From assembly GCA_943788725.1 (NCBI GenBank), contig CALSRJ010000002.1, positions 62,001 to 126,000 of the forward strand: a stretch of DNA of 64,000 nt. Reading direction: 5' to 3'. Shown piece after piece: positions 1-8,937 of this stretch. The notes under the pieces were generated by a model. It searched no databases, was not told the origin of the DNA, and was given only the letters and a program-made list of their open reading frames with translations. This DNA is from an uncultured Flavobacteriales bacterium. Lineage in GTDB: Bacteria > Bacteroidota > Bacteroidia > Flavobacteriales_G > Salibacteraceae. A program made the position numbers and the translations under genes. Position 1 is the stretch's first letter; each line of letters opens with the position of its first letter.

Positions 1-474
1 AGCTATAAAGTCAGTCTTTTAGCCGATGGCTTCCCTCCGAAGGTTGAATACGTTGAGGTGCCACCGTTGACCGAGGGTGTGAGCCGGATCGAGCACCGCT
101 TTGACTTCTATTCCAAAGGGTTCTTGGCCTCACGTGATTCGTTTAGCCTTCAGTCTCAAATCGACAGTTTGATCCGATTGGGAGAGGCGAATGATGGTGT
201 GTGCATCGTAGAGAAAGAGCGCGAAGAGCTCACCGAAGCTGAAATTGCTGCTGGATGCCATTTCAGATTGCAGGTAGGCGCCTATCGCAATCCTGGCAAA
301 TTCAAGTATGAATTCCTTCGCTCACTGGGCGACGTGGAGATCAAAGGCTACTCAGATGGCATCACGCGTTATTTGATGGGCCAAAAATTCACCAAAAGAT
401 CGGAAGCTGAAAAACTACGTCAACAATGTATAATGGCGGGTCAATGGGATGCCTGGGTCACCGTAAGGCGTTGA
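1..474 (+). CDS. C-terminal part of a SPOR-like domain protein (5' end outside window)
   Basis: The frame is open from base 1, so the gene enters from the left and the first in-frame start seen (GTG at 58) is not the true start. The last 75 or so residues read like a SPOR repeat: a beta strand FRLQVGAY, a basic stretch, then a second half with ITRYLMGQKFTKRSEAEKLR, the usual charged helix of a septal peptidoglycan-binding domain. SPOR domains bind glycan strands stripped of peptides. In Bacteroidota they often end longer OmpA-like or repeat-containing envelope proteins, which may be the case here, but the N-terminal part is not visible. The gene ends just before a strong terminator and converges on the fad operon. 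The family call is moderate; the function of the whole protein is unknown. Confidence 0.6.
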   Translation, partial: SYKVSLLADGFPPKVEYVEVPPLTEGVSRIEHRFDFYSKGFLASRDSFSLQSQIDSLIRLGEANDGVCIVEKEREELTEAEIAAGCHFRLQVGAYRNPGKFKYEFLRSLGDVEIKGYSDGITRYLMGQKFTKRSEAEKLRQQCIMAGQWDAWVTVRR

Positions 475-490
475 TCACAAACTAGAACAT

Positions 491-528
491 AAAAAAGGCC
501 CGCAATTGATGCGGGCCTTTTCTTTTTA
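491..528. terminator. Bidirectional rho-independent terminator
   Basis: A perfect 10-bp stem (AAAGGCCCGC at 494-503, GCGGGCCTTT at 511-520) encloses a 7-nt loop. It is followed by a T-run on the plus strand and preceded by an A-run, so it can stop both the SPOR gene and the leftward fad operon, which converge here. Confidence 0.9.
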
Positions 529-540
529 AGCTGAATCAGC

Positions 541-2313
541 TTAGAAGCTATATCGGTTGAGGTCGATGAGCTTTTGCGCTACATCTCTTCTCATATCCTT
601 CACATTTTTCGGTGAGGCCTTCGTAAATCGCTTCACCCCCATGAGCATCATACGAAGCTCATCCCCTTCAGCAAAGCTCATCAAGGCCTCTTTTCCATTT
701 CTGTGAACACGGTCTGCTGCGTCATGCACGAAAATCGTCGCCATCTTTTTGTAGACTTGATTTGATTCTTCGCCCATTTGATTGATGCGCTTATGTACGC
801 GCAACACCAATGACTCTGCTACGTAAGCGTCAATAGCCATATCTGCGATGTTCATGAGGATTTCCTGTTCTTTGGAAAGCTCCATCAGCAGTTTCTGTGC
901 TGCTGAACCGGCTACCATCAAGATGGATTTCTTGAAGCCATCGATCAGTTTGTATTCCTCTTCAAACAACTCGCCCGATGGATCTGAGAAGTCGGGGATT
1001 CCGAGCAATTCATCTTGCACAGACTTTGCAGCACCCATGAGGTCTAGCTCGCCCTTCATCGCTTTCTTCAGGATCATGTCGACGGTAAGGAGCCGGTTGA
1101 TCTCATTGGTTCCTTCGAAGATTCGATTGATCCGACTATCACGGTAGGCTTTCTCAACGCGTGTTTCTGCTGAGTACCCCATTCCGCCATGGATCTGGAC
1201 GCCTTCATCGGTCACGTAATCGAGCACCTCTGAGCCGTATACTTTCATCATAGCGCATTCTGCTGCATATTCTTCGATGCCTTTTAGGGTTGCCTTGCCT
1301 TTCTCCATGCCCTCAGCGGCACACCCGTCAATGCGGTCTTGAATGTTCTGAGAGATTCGGTACACGGAGCTTTCTAAAGCAAAAGTCCGAATCGCCATCT
1401 CGCCGAGCTTGTATCGAATGGCTCCATACTTTGAAATGGGTCTACCGAATTGATTGCGCTCATTGGCGTATACCACACTTGCAGTAACTACATCCTTGGC
1501 TGCACCTAGGGTGGCTGCGGCAAGCTTGATCCTCCCGACGTTCAAAATGTTCAAGGCGATCTTGAATCCATTTTCACGGTCGCTGAGTTGTGCATCCGTC
1601 GGCACTTTCACATCATTGAAAAAGACCTGTCGGGTAGAAGATCCTTTGATCCCCATTTTCTTTTCTTCTGGGTTCAAGGTGAGGCCTTTCGATCCTTTCT
1701 TGACGATGAAGGCGCTCAAGGTTTCGTCGTCATCGATCTTTGCGAAAACAGTGAATATATCCGCGAAACCGCCGTTGGTGATCCACATTTTCTGACCATT
1801 GATATTCCATTGATCGCCTTCGAGAACGGCCTTGGTCTTGCCTGAATTTGCGTCCGACCCTGCGCTGGGCTCCGTGAGGCAATAACATCCAAGCCATTCT
1901 CCCGTACCCAGTTTGGGAATGAACTCTTGCTTCTGCTCATCAGTGCCGTAGTATAGAATTGGCAAGGTGCCGATACCCGTGTGTGCAGAGATAGCAACGC
2001 TGAAGGAGTGTCCACCACCTACCGCTTCTGCTGCGAGCATAGAAGCTTTGAAGTCCATGCCCATTCCTCCGTATTGTTCAGGGATTGAAATGGCAAGAAT
2101 CCCCAACTCTCCAGCCTTTTTCAGCAGGCTCGGCATGAGTTCTGGATCTTCCATGGAATCGATCTTATCGATGACCGGAATCACCTCTTGCGCGAGAAAA
2201 TCTCGACACGTCTGTGCGATCATTCTCTCCTCTTCGCTCCATTCCTCAGGAATGAAAATATCTTCTGGTTTCGTTTTGCGAATTAAGAATTCGCCGCCTT
2301 TGATTGCATTCAT
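541..2313 (-). CDS. fadE: Acyl-CoA dehydrogenase (FadE-like, long form)
   Basis: This FAD enzyme makes the 2,3-double bond in acyl-CoA, the first step of beta-oxidation, and passes electrons to ETF (etfBA lie at 47-48.7 kb). The 590-residue protein has the N-terminal helical domain, the middle beta domain with CLTEPSAGSD (about 145-154) and KMWITNG (about 174-180), and the C-terminal helical domain with QIHGGMGY (about 373-380) and the EGTNEI motif whose Glu (about 400) is the expected catalytic base. The extra 180 or so residues after that match the long FadE/VLCAD-like type. It is the last gene of marR-fadN-fadA-fadE, 21 bp after fadA, the same gene set as the Bacillus fadNAE operon. Chain-length preference cannot be read from sequence. 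Confidence 0.93.
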   Translation of the reverse strand: MNAIKGGEFLIRKTKPEDIFIPEEWSEEERMIAQTCRDFLAQEVIPVIDKIDSMEDPELMPSLLKKAGELGILAISIPEQYGGMGMDFKASMLAAEAVGGGHSFSVAISAHTGIGTLPILYYGTDEQKQEFIPKLGTGEWLGCYCLTEPSAGSDANSGKTKAVLEGDQWNINGQKMWITNGGFADIFTVFAKIDDDETLSAFIVKKGSKGLTLNPEEKKMGIKGSSTRQVFFNDVKVPTDAQLSDRENGFKIALNILNVGRIKLAAATLGAAKDVVTASVVYANERNQFGRPISKYGAIRYKLGEMAIRTFALESSVYRISQNIQDRIDGCAAEGMEKGKATLKGIEEYAAECAMMKVYGSEVLDYVTDEGVQIHGGMGYSAETRVEKAYRDSRINRIFEGTNEINRLLTVDMILKKAMKGELDLMGAAKSVQDELLGIPDFSDPSGELFEEEYKLIDGFKKSILMVAGSAAQKLLMELSKEQEILMNIADMAIDAYVAESLVLRVHKRINQMGEESNQVYKKMATIFVHDAADRVHRNGKEALMSFAEGDELRMMLMGVKRFTKASPKNVKDMRRDVAQKLIDLNRYSF

Positions 2314-2334
2314 AATCTTTTCAATTCAATGTTG

Positions 2335-3507
2335 TTATAGCATTTCGATGACTCCTGCCGCTCCTTGTCCGGTGCCTACGCACATAGTGACCAAGCCGTA
2401 CTTCTGATCACGTCTCTTCAATTCGTTCAGGATTTGAACCGTGAGCTTGGCTCCGGTGCAACCCAGCGGGTGTCCGATTGAGATCGCCCCTCCGTTCACA
2501 TTGACGATATCCGGATTGAGTCCTGTTTCGCGGATGACAGCAATGGACTGGGAAGCAAAGGCTTCATTGAGTTCTACCAAATGGAGATCTTCTTGTTTCA
2601 AGCCTGCCAATTTCAAGGCCTTCGGAATTGCCTCCACGGGTCCAATTCCCATGATGCGAGGAGGAACTCCCGCCACGGCATAAGAGCGAAGGCGTGCTAT
2701 GGGTTCAACCCCCAGCTCTTTGAGCATTTTCTCAGACACCACCATAACAAAGGCGGCCCCATCGCTCGTCTGTGAAGCGTTTCCGGCTGTTACTGACCCC
2801 TTGGCGTCAAAGACAGGTCGGAGACGCGCTAAGGCCTCCATATTGGTATTTGCACGCGGGCCTTCGTCCGTATCAAACACGTACTTCCGCGACTGCTTCT
2901 TATCATCCTTGACAAAAACTTCTTCTACCTCGATTGGCACGATTTCATCCTTGAAAGCACCGCGTTTGATGGCATCCAAGGCTTTCATGTGAGAATAGTA
3001 GCCAAACTGGTCTTGATCTTCCCTAGACACGTTGAATTCGCGGGCCACTGCCTCTGCTGTCAAGCCCATACCCCAATAGTAATCGTGGTGGGCCTTGGCG
3101 ACCTTAGCGTTAGGCACGAGCCGCCAACCTCCGAAGGGAATAGGACTCATGGTTTCCACACCACCTGCAATGATGCAATCCGCAAGACCGGCATGGATCT
3201 TAGCAGATGCAATGGCGATCGTCTCCAAGCCAGAGGAACAGTATCGATTTACCGTCATGCCGGGTACCTTATCCGTATCCAAGCTCATGAGCGAGATCAT
3301 TCGTCCCACGTTCAATCCTTGCTCGGCTTCGGGGGTGGCATTTCCGACGATGACATCATCGATGCGCTCTTTGTCGAGGTTGGGAATTCCCTCTAGCATG
3401 GCTTTGATGACAGCAGCGGCTAGGTCATCGGGGCGAGTGAATCGTAATTTTCCGCGAGGGGCTTTCCCAACCGCGGATCGCTTTCCAGCTATTATATAAG
3501 CATCCAT
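2335..3507 (-). CDS. fadA: Acetyl-CoA C-acyltransferase (3-ketoacyl-CoA thiolase)
   Basis: It cleaves 3-ketoacyl-CoA with CoA to give acetyl-CoA and a shortened acyl-CoA, the last step of each beta-oxidation round. All three thiolase signatures are present: the acylated cysteine in NRYCSSG (C90), the catalytic His in SIGHPLGCTGAK (H346), and the second cysteine in CVGTGQGA (C376). Its length of 390 residues is normal. It lies between fadN (50 bp upstream) and fadE (21 bp downstream) and is surely co-transcribed with them. The operon setting argues for degradation rather than acetoacetyl-CoA synthesis. Confidence 0.95.
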   Translation of the reverse strand: MDAYIIAGKRSAVGKAPRGKLRFTRPDDLAAAVIKAMLEGIPNLDKERIDDVIVGNATPEAEQGLNVGRMISLMSLDTDKVPGMTVNRYCSSGLETIAIASAKIHAGLADCIIAGGVETMSPIPFGGWRLVPNAKVAKAHHDYYWGMGLTAEAVAREFNVSREDQDQFGYYSHMKALDAIKRGAFKDEIVPIEVEEVFVKDDKKQSRKYVFDTDEGPRANTNMEALARLRPVFDAKGSVTAGNASQTSDGAAFVMVVSEKMLKELGVEPIARLRSYAVAGVPPRIMGIGPVEAIPKALKLAGLKQEDLHLVELNEAFASQSIAVIRETGLNPDIVNVNGGAISIGHPLGCTGAKLTVQILNELKRRDQKYGLVTMCVGTGQGAAGVIEML

Positions 3508-3557
3508 ATTCTAATATTCTGATGATCCAATGTTCTAATATTCATTTCGTATTCGAC

Positions 3558-5966
3558 TTAGTTCCGAAGCACCTTTCCCGTCTTCACCATGCTCTGCAAT
3601 CGCTCTAAGGTCTTGCGTGTAGTGCATAGTTCGAGGAAGGCTTTTCGCTCCAAGTCCAACAAGTATTTCTCCGATACTTCTTGAGGGTAGCTGAGGTCTC
3701 CTCCGCACATTACCCAACCGAGCTTTTCACTGATCACGCGATCGTGCTCACTCATGTAGTTTCCAGACGCCATGGTTTCAGCACCGACGTATACCAATCC
3801 GAGCCCTTCATTTCCCATCACTCGTATATCGGTTCTTTCTTTGGGCCTTGTGTAGCCACGATCTGCCAAATGCATGGCAGCTCGTTTTGCCGCCGTAAGT
3901 TGCAGATCTCTGTTCATCACCACCTCGTCCACCCCTTCTCGTAAATACCCCAGTTCAAATGCCTCACGGGCACTGGTGGCCACTTTCGCTTGGGCTATGG
4001 TCATGAGTCTGTGCCTGAACTGGTTGCTTCGAATATCCCCATCGCGGAGCTCGTCGCTTAGTCTTAATGTGAACTCCTTGGTTCCACCACCACCAGGAAT
4101 AACGCCGACACCAAATTCAACCAATCCCATATACAACTCAGCACTTGCAACCACCTTGTCTGCATGCAGACAAAGTTCACAGCCTCCACCGAGTGTAAGG
4201 TTATGTGGTGCGGCAACAACAGGTATGCTTGAGTAGCGCATCCGCATCATGGTTTGCTGAAACTGACGGATGGCGAAATCGAGTTCATCCAATTCCTGCT
4301 CTGCGGCCATCATAAAAATGAGTCCCACGTTTGCGCCGGCACTGAAATTGCCACCTTCATTGTACACCACCAAGCCTTCGTACTGTTCCTCCGCGAGGTC
4401 AATGGCTTTGATGAGACCGGCAAGCACGTCGCCACCGATGGTGTTCATTTTTGTATGGAATTCCACATTTAAAATGCCATCTCCTAGATCAGTGATGGTC
4501 GTACCTGTATTCTGCCAAACGACTCCTCTACTTTTAGCCACGGAAAGGTTCACGCGTCCTTCTTGCCCCGGAATGTTCTTGTATTCGTTGGCAGCTCGAT
4601 CCCAGAATTGGCGTTTTCCCTCATGGATACGATAGAAGCTTTCAGCTCCTTTCGCGATCATTTCATCCAGCCAATCGGCGTACTTCAACCCTGCTTCTTT
4701 CACAGCATCTAGCCCAACCTTCAAACCGATGGCATCCCATGTTTCAAAAGGCCCCATCTCGTAGCCGAAGCCTGCTTTCAGGGCGTCATCTAAACGGTAT
4801 ACCTCCTCGCTGATTTCTGGAATGCGGTTGGTCACATAGGCCATGATGTTGGCAAAGTGAGCCCGGTAAAAATCCCCTGCCTTGTCTTTGGCGTTGAATA
4901 ACATTTTTGTTCGCTTGCCGAGATCATCCTCACCTTTGGCCATATCCACAGAGGGGAATTTCGGCCGGTTGCGAGGTCCGTATTCCATGGTCTTCAGGTC
5001 AAGCGAAAGAATCTCAGATTTCCCGTCTTCTCCTTTCACTTTCTTGAAGAAGCCTTGTTTGGTCTTGCTTCCCAGCATCTTGTTTTCGACCATGTGCTGG
5101 ATGTAATCCGGAATCTCGAAGAGGTGCTTCATCTCGTCGTTCGGAACATTGTCTTTCAAGCCATTGGCTACATGCACCAAGGTGTCTAAGCCCACGACAT
5201 CTGTAGTTCTGAACGTTGCCGACTTAGGGCGACCTATCATCGGACCGGTCAAGCGGTCAATTTCGTCTACCGTCCAGCCATTGTTTTTGACGTAATGGAA
5301 CATCCACATGATGCTAAATACACCTACGCGGTTGGCAATAAATGCTGGCGTGTCTTTGCAGAGGACCGTGGTCTTTCCGAGGAATCGTTTTCCATACTCC
5401 ATGAGAAAGTCGAGCACCAAAGGATCGGTATCTGAGCCTGGAATAATCTCAAGTAGTCGCAGGTACCTCGGAGGGTTAAAGAAGTGCGTTCCGCAGAAGT
5501 GTTTGCGGAAATCTTCGCTTCTTCCTTCGTTCATGAGGTGGATTGGAATACCCGAAGTGTTTGACGTGATCAGCGTTCCAGGCGTTCTGAATTCTTCAAC
5601 CCGTTCAAACAATCCCTGCTTGATGTCGAGTCGCTCTACGATGACCTCCATGACCCAATCGCACTCTGCGATCTTCGGCAGGTCATCGTCAAAATTCCCC
5701 GTCTCGATCAATTTGACAACAGATTTACTGTACACCGGTGAGGGGTTGCTCTTCATCGCGGCTTGCAAACTGTCGTTTACAATGCGGTTGCGAACGGGAT
5801 TGTCCTCCAAGGTCAGTCCCTTGGATGCTTCTGTTTCATTCAATTCCCTTGGCACCATATCGAGCAGCAGCACCTGCACGCCAATATTGGCAAAATGACA
5901 GGCGATGCGTGACCCCATGATACCGGAACCCAAAACGGCTGCTTTTTTAATCCTTCTCTTTTTCAT
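3558..5966 (-). CDS. fadN: 3-hydroxyacyl-CoA dehydrogenase / enoyl-CoA hydratase fusion (FadN-like)
   Basis: This bifunctional protein does hydration and NAD-dependent oxidation in beta-oxidation. The 802 residues run dehydrogenase first: a Rossmann motif GSGIMGSR (13-20), then GTHFFNPP with the catalytic His at 161, and the C-terminal dehydrogenase repeat near 385-420 (GFGYEMGPFETWDAIG). A crotonase domain follows from about residue 490 (GGNFSAGAN near 550, LTLGGGCEL near 597). This order is that of Bacillus FadN and the reverse of E. coli FadB. The start overlaps the MarR stop by 4 bp (ATGA), so translation is probably coupled. Confidence 0.93.
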   Translation of the reverse strand: MKKRRIKKAAVLGSGIMGSRIACHFANIGVQVLLLDMVPRELNETEASKGLTLEDNPVRNRIVNDSLQAAMKSNPSPVYSKSVVKLIETGNFDDDLPKIAECDWVMEVIVERLDIKQGLFERVEEFRTPGTLITSNTSGIPIHLMNEGRSEDFRKHFCGTHFFNPPRYLRLLEIIPGSDTDPLVLDFLMEYGKRFLGKTTVLCKDTPAFIANRVGVFSIMWMFHYVKNNGWTVDEIDRLTGPMIGRPKSATFRTTDVVGLDTLVHVANGLKDNVPNDEMKHLFEIPDYIQHMVENKMLGSKTKQGFFKKVKGEDGKSEILSLDLKTMEYGPRNRPKFPSVDMAKGEDDLGKRTKMLFNAKDKAGDFYRAHFANIMAYVTNRIPEISEEVYRLDDALKAGFGYEMGPFETWDAIGLKVGLDAVKEAGLKYADWLDEMIAKGAESFYRIHEGKRQFWDRAANEYKNIPGQEGRVNLSVAKSRGVVWQNTGTTITDLGDGILNVEFHTKMNTIGGDVLAGLIKAIDLAEEQYEGLVVYNEGGNFSAGANVGLIFMMAAEQELDELDFAIRQFQQTMMRMRYSSIPVVAAPHNLTLGGGCELCLHADKVVASAELYMGLVEFGVGVIPGGGGTKEFTLRLSDELRDGDIRSNQFRHRLMTIAQAKVATSAREAFELGYLREGVDEVVMNRDLQLTAAKRAAMHLADRGYTRPKERTDIRVMGNEGLGLVYVGAETMASGNYMSEHDRVISEKLGWVMCGGDLSYPQEVSEKYLLDLERKAFLELCTTRKTLERLQSMVKTGKVLRN

Positions 5967-6391
5967 GCTTCTTTCTGCGTGTGTTGATGGATGATCTGAA
6001 TGACCTCCTTGAAATGTTCTAATTTTTTTGCATCGACTTCTTCCAGTAAACGATCGTTAAAATTTACCACGGTTTTCCTTGAGATGTTTCTCAAGCGTTT
6101 GCCTTCCTGAGTGAGTTTGACACGCATTACGCGTTTGTCTGCATCGTCTTGTTCGCGCTCAATCAAACCGCGCTCATCCATCGACTTTAAGGTTCTACTC
6201 AAACTGGTGGGCTCCATTCCCATCAGTGGACCCAGTTGGGTAGAGGGTGTTCCACTTTTCGGATCGATGTTGAGCAAGACAAATCCAATTGATTGGGTCA
6301 TGCCGTGCTGGGTCGCTTCTTGGTTGTACATCTTGGCAATCCGCAACCACGCCCAACGTATGTGAAAGTCTATGGTCTCTTCTGGTTTCAT
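5963..6391 (-). CDS. MarR-family regulator of the fad operon
   Basis: This 142-residue winged-helix protein leads the fadNAE operon and overlaps fadN by 4 bp. I chose ATG at 6391 (MKPEETIDFHI) because the open frame upstream gives 46 extra residues with no resemblance to the fold. The core has the recognition-helix region (GPLMGMEPTSLSRTLKSM) and a wing with RGLIEREQDDADKRVMRV, close to the MarR consensus DxRD/K. The C-terminal helices serve dimerisation. By position it likely represses or tunes fad expression in response to an acyl-CoA or fatty acid. The ligand is inference. Confidence 0.9.
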   Translation of the reverse strand: MKPEETIDFHIRWAWLRIAKMYNQEATQHGMTQSIGFVLLNIDPKSGTPSTQLGPLMGMEPTSLSRTLKSMDERGLIEREQDDADKRVMRVKLTQEGKRLRNISRKTVVNFNDRLLEEVDAKKLEHFKEVIQIIHQHTQKEA

Positions 6392-6420
6392 CGTACGAAA
6401 ACGAATATAAAAATATTTAT

Positions 6421-6432
6421 TATGCATGCATA
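6421..6432. promoter_or_regulatory. Perfect 12-bp palindrome upstream of marR-fad
   Basis: TATGCATGCATA is a perfect palindrome ending 30 bp upstream of the chosen marR start, in AT-rich DNA where the operon promoter must lie. MarR dimers bind such palindromes, so this is a candidate autoregulatory operator. No clean TAnnTTTG box was found beside it. Confidence 0.4.
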
Positions 6433-6536
6433 GCTTTTGGGTGAAATTGATCGTGGAGTCACGACTGGCTTGGGTAGATAAATATTGGCAAGGCAACCGC
6501 TCCTGTGAACAATCCGTCCGTTCATCCATTCTATAT

Positions 6537-6565
6537 GCTTAACAGCGCTAAGCCCAGTACATTTG
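6537..6565 (+). promoter_or_regulatory. Promoter of the TonB receptor gene with upstream inverted repeat
   Basis: TACATTTG at 6558-6565 matches the Bacteroidota -7 box TAnnTTTG, 20 bp before the ATG at 6586. In the -33 position lies GCTTA-N7-TAAGC (6537-6553), a small dyad that could hold a regulator in place of the missing TTTG element. Confidence 0.5.
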
Positions 6566-6585
6566 CCGCCGATTAACAAGGATTG

Positions 6586-8934
6586 ATGAAACACATTGCC
6601 ACCGCAGCTCTCCTCCTCATTTGCCTCGCTGGTTTTACGCAAGACAAAGTGACCCTTTCGGGGTATGTAAAGGATGGCGATACTGGAGAGGGCATGATTG
6701 CCTCTACGGTTCTGGTCAAAGAGTTGGCGCAAGGAACGTCTTCAAACGAGTATGGGTTTTATTCACTTACTCTAACTCCAGGCACCTACACCATTGAGTG
6801 GAGTTTTATTGGATACACGACAGTATCGGAACAAATAGAGCTCACCAACAATACTACGCGGAACGTTGAACTGAGCTTTGGACAGCAATTGCTCAATGAA
6901 GTGGTCATTACCGGAGAGCGAGAAGACGAAGCGCTGACCAGCGTGGAAATGAGCGTTGAGAAGCTCGATATGCAGCAAGTCAAGAAAATTCCTCAGCTTC
7001 TCGGAGAGGCAGACATCATTCGATCGATCCAGTTATTGCCAGGCGTAACTACGGTAGGCGAAGGCGCAACGGGGTTCAACGTTCGCGGTGGAAACATTGA
7101 TCAGAACTTGATTCTTTTGGATGAAAGCCCGTTGTTCAGCTCTTCGCATTTGTTTGGCTTCTTCTCGGTATTCAACGCAGATGCCATCAAGGATACCAAG
7201 CTTTACAAAGGCGGTATCCCTGCTAAGTACGGCGGACGTCTTTCTTCCGTCTTAGACATTCGACAAAAAGAGGGAAACAACAAGCACTTCAGCGCAAGCG
7301 GCGGTCTGGGTCTTCTCTTCAGCCGACTGACCATTGAAGGCCCAATCCTTAAGGACAAAGTTTCCTTCATTGTATCTGGGCGGCGGAGCTATTTTGACAT
7401 TTTCTTTCCTTTAGCGAACAACGATGCAATCAATGACAGTAGACTCTACTTCTATGATCTCAACGGTAAAATCAATTGGACCGTCAACGAGAAGAACCGC
7501 ATCTACGTCAGCGGTTATTTCGGTGATGACGTTTTTAATTTGACCGACTTATTCAATACGCGCTGGGGCAACAAGACTTTTTCGGTGCGGTGGAACCACC
7601 TTTTTTCCGATCAAGTTTTCGCAAACTTTACGGGCGTCTTCAGTGATTACACCTACAATCTCGGCGCAGACTTTGGTGGCCAAGGCTTCGACTGGAGGGC
7701 CAGCATTCGTAACTACAGTGCCAAGGCCGATTTCACTTACTTCCTAAATCCAGAGAACAAAATAGAGTTTGGATGGCATAACATCCTCTACAACTTTGCT
7801 CCAGGCAAGGCCGATGCAAGCTTCGAAGTGGGAGATGAGGTGCAGGAGTTTTCGTTCGAAGTACCACAAATACCTGCCTTCGAAACTGCTGTATACATCA
7901 GCAACGAACAGAAAATCAATGCTCGACTCACATTGGCATATGGTATCCGTTACAGTGCCTTTGCACAACTCGGGGAAGGCACAATCTATGACTATGACAA
8001 CGATCAGCCTGTCGGAAATCCAATTGTGGACTCTACGCTTTTCGGCACGGGCGAGATCGTAAAATATTACCACGGTCCAGAGCCGCGTTTATCTGCCAAC
8101 TTTCAGATCAATGAAGTGTCTTCGGTTAAAGCGAGTTACAATCGGATGCGTCAATACATCCATTTGATATCAAACACTACCGCCGCCACTCCTGTAGACA
8201 TCTACATGCCATCTGGCAAGTACATCAAGCCGGCCATTGCTGACCAAGTTGGCTTGGGTTATTTCAGGAACTTTTTTGACAACCGCTACGAAAGCTCCAC
8301 CGAGGTCTATTACAAGCATTTTCAAAATCTTGTGGACTACAAGGATGAGGCAGAGCTCTTGCTCAACAACACCTTGGAAACCGAACTCTACACCGGTCGC
8401 GGTCGTGCATACGGACTGGAGGTGCAAATCAAAAAGAAGCGCGGAAAGCTTACCGGCTGGATCAGCTATACCCTATCACGGGTAGAGCGTGAAGTGGAAC
8501 AGATCAACAATGGAGAAGCCTATCCAGCCAATTGGGACAAAACCCACGACATCAGCTTGGTGCTGAGTTATGACCTTACCAAAAGGATCAACCTATCCTC
8601 CAATTTCGCCTACATGACGGGTCGACCCATTACCTACCCTGATGGACGTTTTCAGTTTGGAGGGGTGACCGCACCGCTGTACACCAACCGCAATGGAGCT
8701 AGAACTCCAGCATATCATCGGTTGGACTTATCCGCATACGTTGCCCTGCTCGATCCAGAAAAGCGGAAGGCTACCTTGGACTTAGCCTTTGGAGCATATA
8801 ACCTCTACGCTCGCAAGAATCCTTACTCCATCTTCTTCCAAGAAGATCCAGACAGTCCCGGTCGTACACAGGCCATTCAACTTTCGATTTACGCGACGAT
8901 TATTCCTTATGTCACGCTTAATTTCAGCTTTTAG
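6586..8934 (+). CDS. TonB-dependent receptor with carboxypeptidase-regulatory-like N-domain
   Basis: This 782-residue outer-membrane active transporter has a signal peptide (to about residue 20), then a CarboxypepD_reg-like Ig domain (VTLSGYVKDGDTGEGM to about 95), a plug domain with FNVRGGNIDQNLILLDE (about 163-180), and a beta-barrel ending in LNFSF with a terminal aromatic. I chose ATG 6586 over the TTG one codon earlier. A DUF4249 lipoprotein starts 3 bp after its stop; such pairs are common in Bacteroidota and presumably handle one substrate. The pair lacks a SusD partner, so it is not a classical polysaccharide system. Substrate unknown. Confidence 0.93.
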   Translation: MKHIATAALLLICLAGFTQDKVTLSGYVKDGDTGEGMIASTVLVKELAQGTSSNEYGFYSLTLTPGTYTIEWSFIGYTTVSEQIELTNNTTRNVELSFGQQLLNEVVITGEREDEALTSVEMSVEKLDMQQVKKIPQLLGEADIIRSIQLLPGVTTVGEGATGFNVRGGNIDQNLILLDESPLFSSSHLFGFFSVFNADAIKDTKLYKGGIPAKYGGRLSSVLDIRQKEGNNKHFSASGGLGLLFSRLTIEGPILKDKVSFIVSGRRSYFDIFFPLANNDAINDSRLYFYDLNGKINWTVNEKNRIYVSGYFGDDVFNLTDLFNTRWGNKTFSVRWNHLFSDQVFANFTGVFSDYTYNLGADFGGQGFDWRASIRNYSAKADFTYFLNPENKIEFGWHNILYNFAPGKADASFEVGDEVQEFSFEVPQIPAFETAVYISNEQKINARLTLAYGIRYSAFAQLGEGTIYDYDNDQPVGNPIVDSTLFGTGEIVKYYHGPEPRLSANFQINEVSSVKASYNRMRQYIHLISNTTAATPVDIYMPSGKYIKPAIADQVGLGYFRNFFDNRYESSTEVYYKHFQNLVDYKDEAELLLNNTLETELYTGRGRAYGLEVQIKKKRGKLTGWISYTLSRVEREVEQINNGEAYPANWDKTHDISLVLSYDLTKRINLSSNFAYMTGRPITYPDGRFQFGGVTAPLYTNRNGARTPAYHRLDLSAYVALLDPEKRKATLDLAFGAYNLYARKNPYSIFFQEDPDSPGRTQAIQLSIYATIIPYVTLNFSF

Positions 8935-8937
8935 ACC

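Noticed and set aside
5308-5898. Open frame of 196 codons on the plus strand opposite fadN
   Set aside because: It lies wholly inside a conserved bifunctional enzyme; its composition is that expected of an antisense reading.
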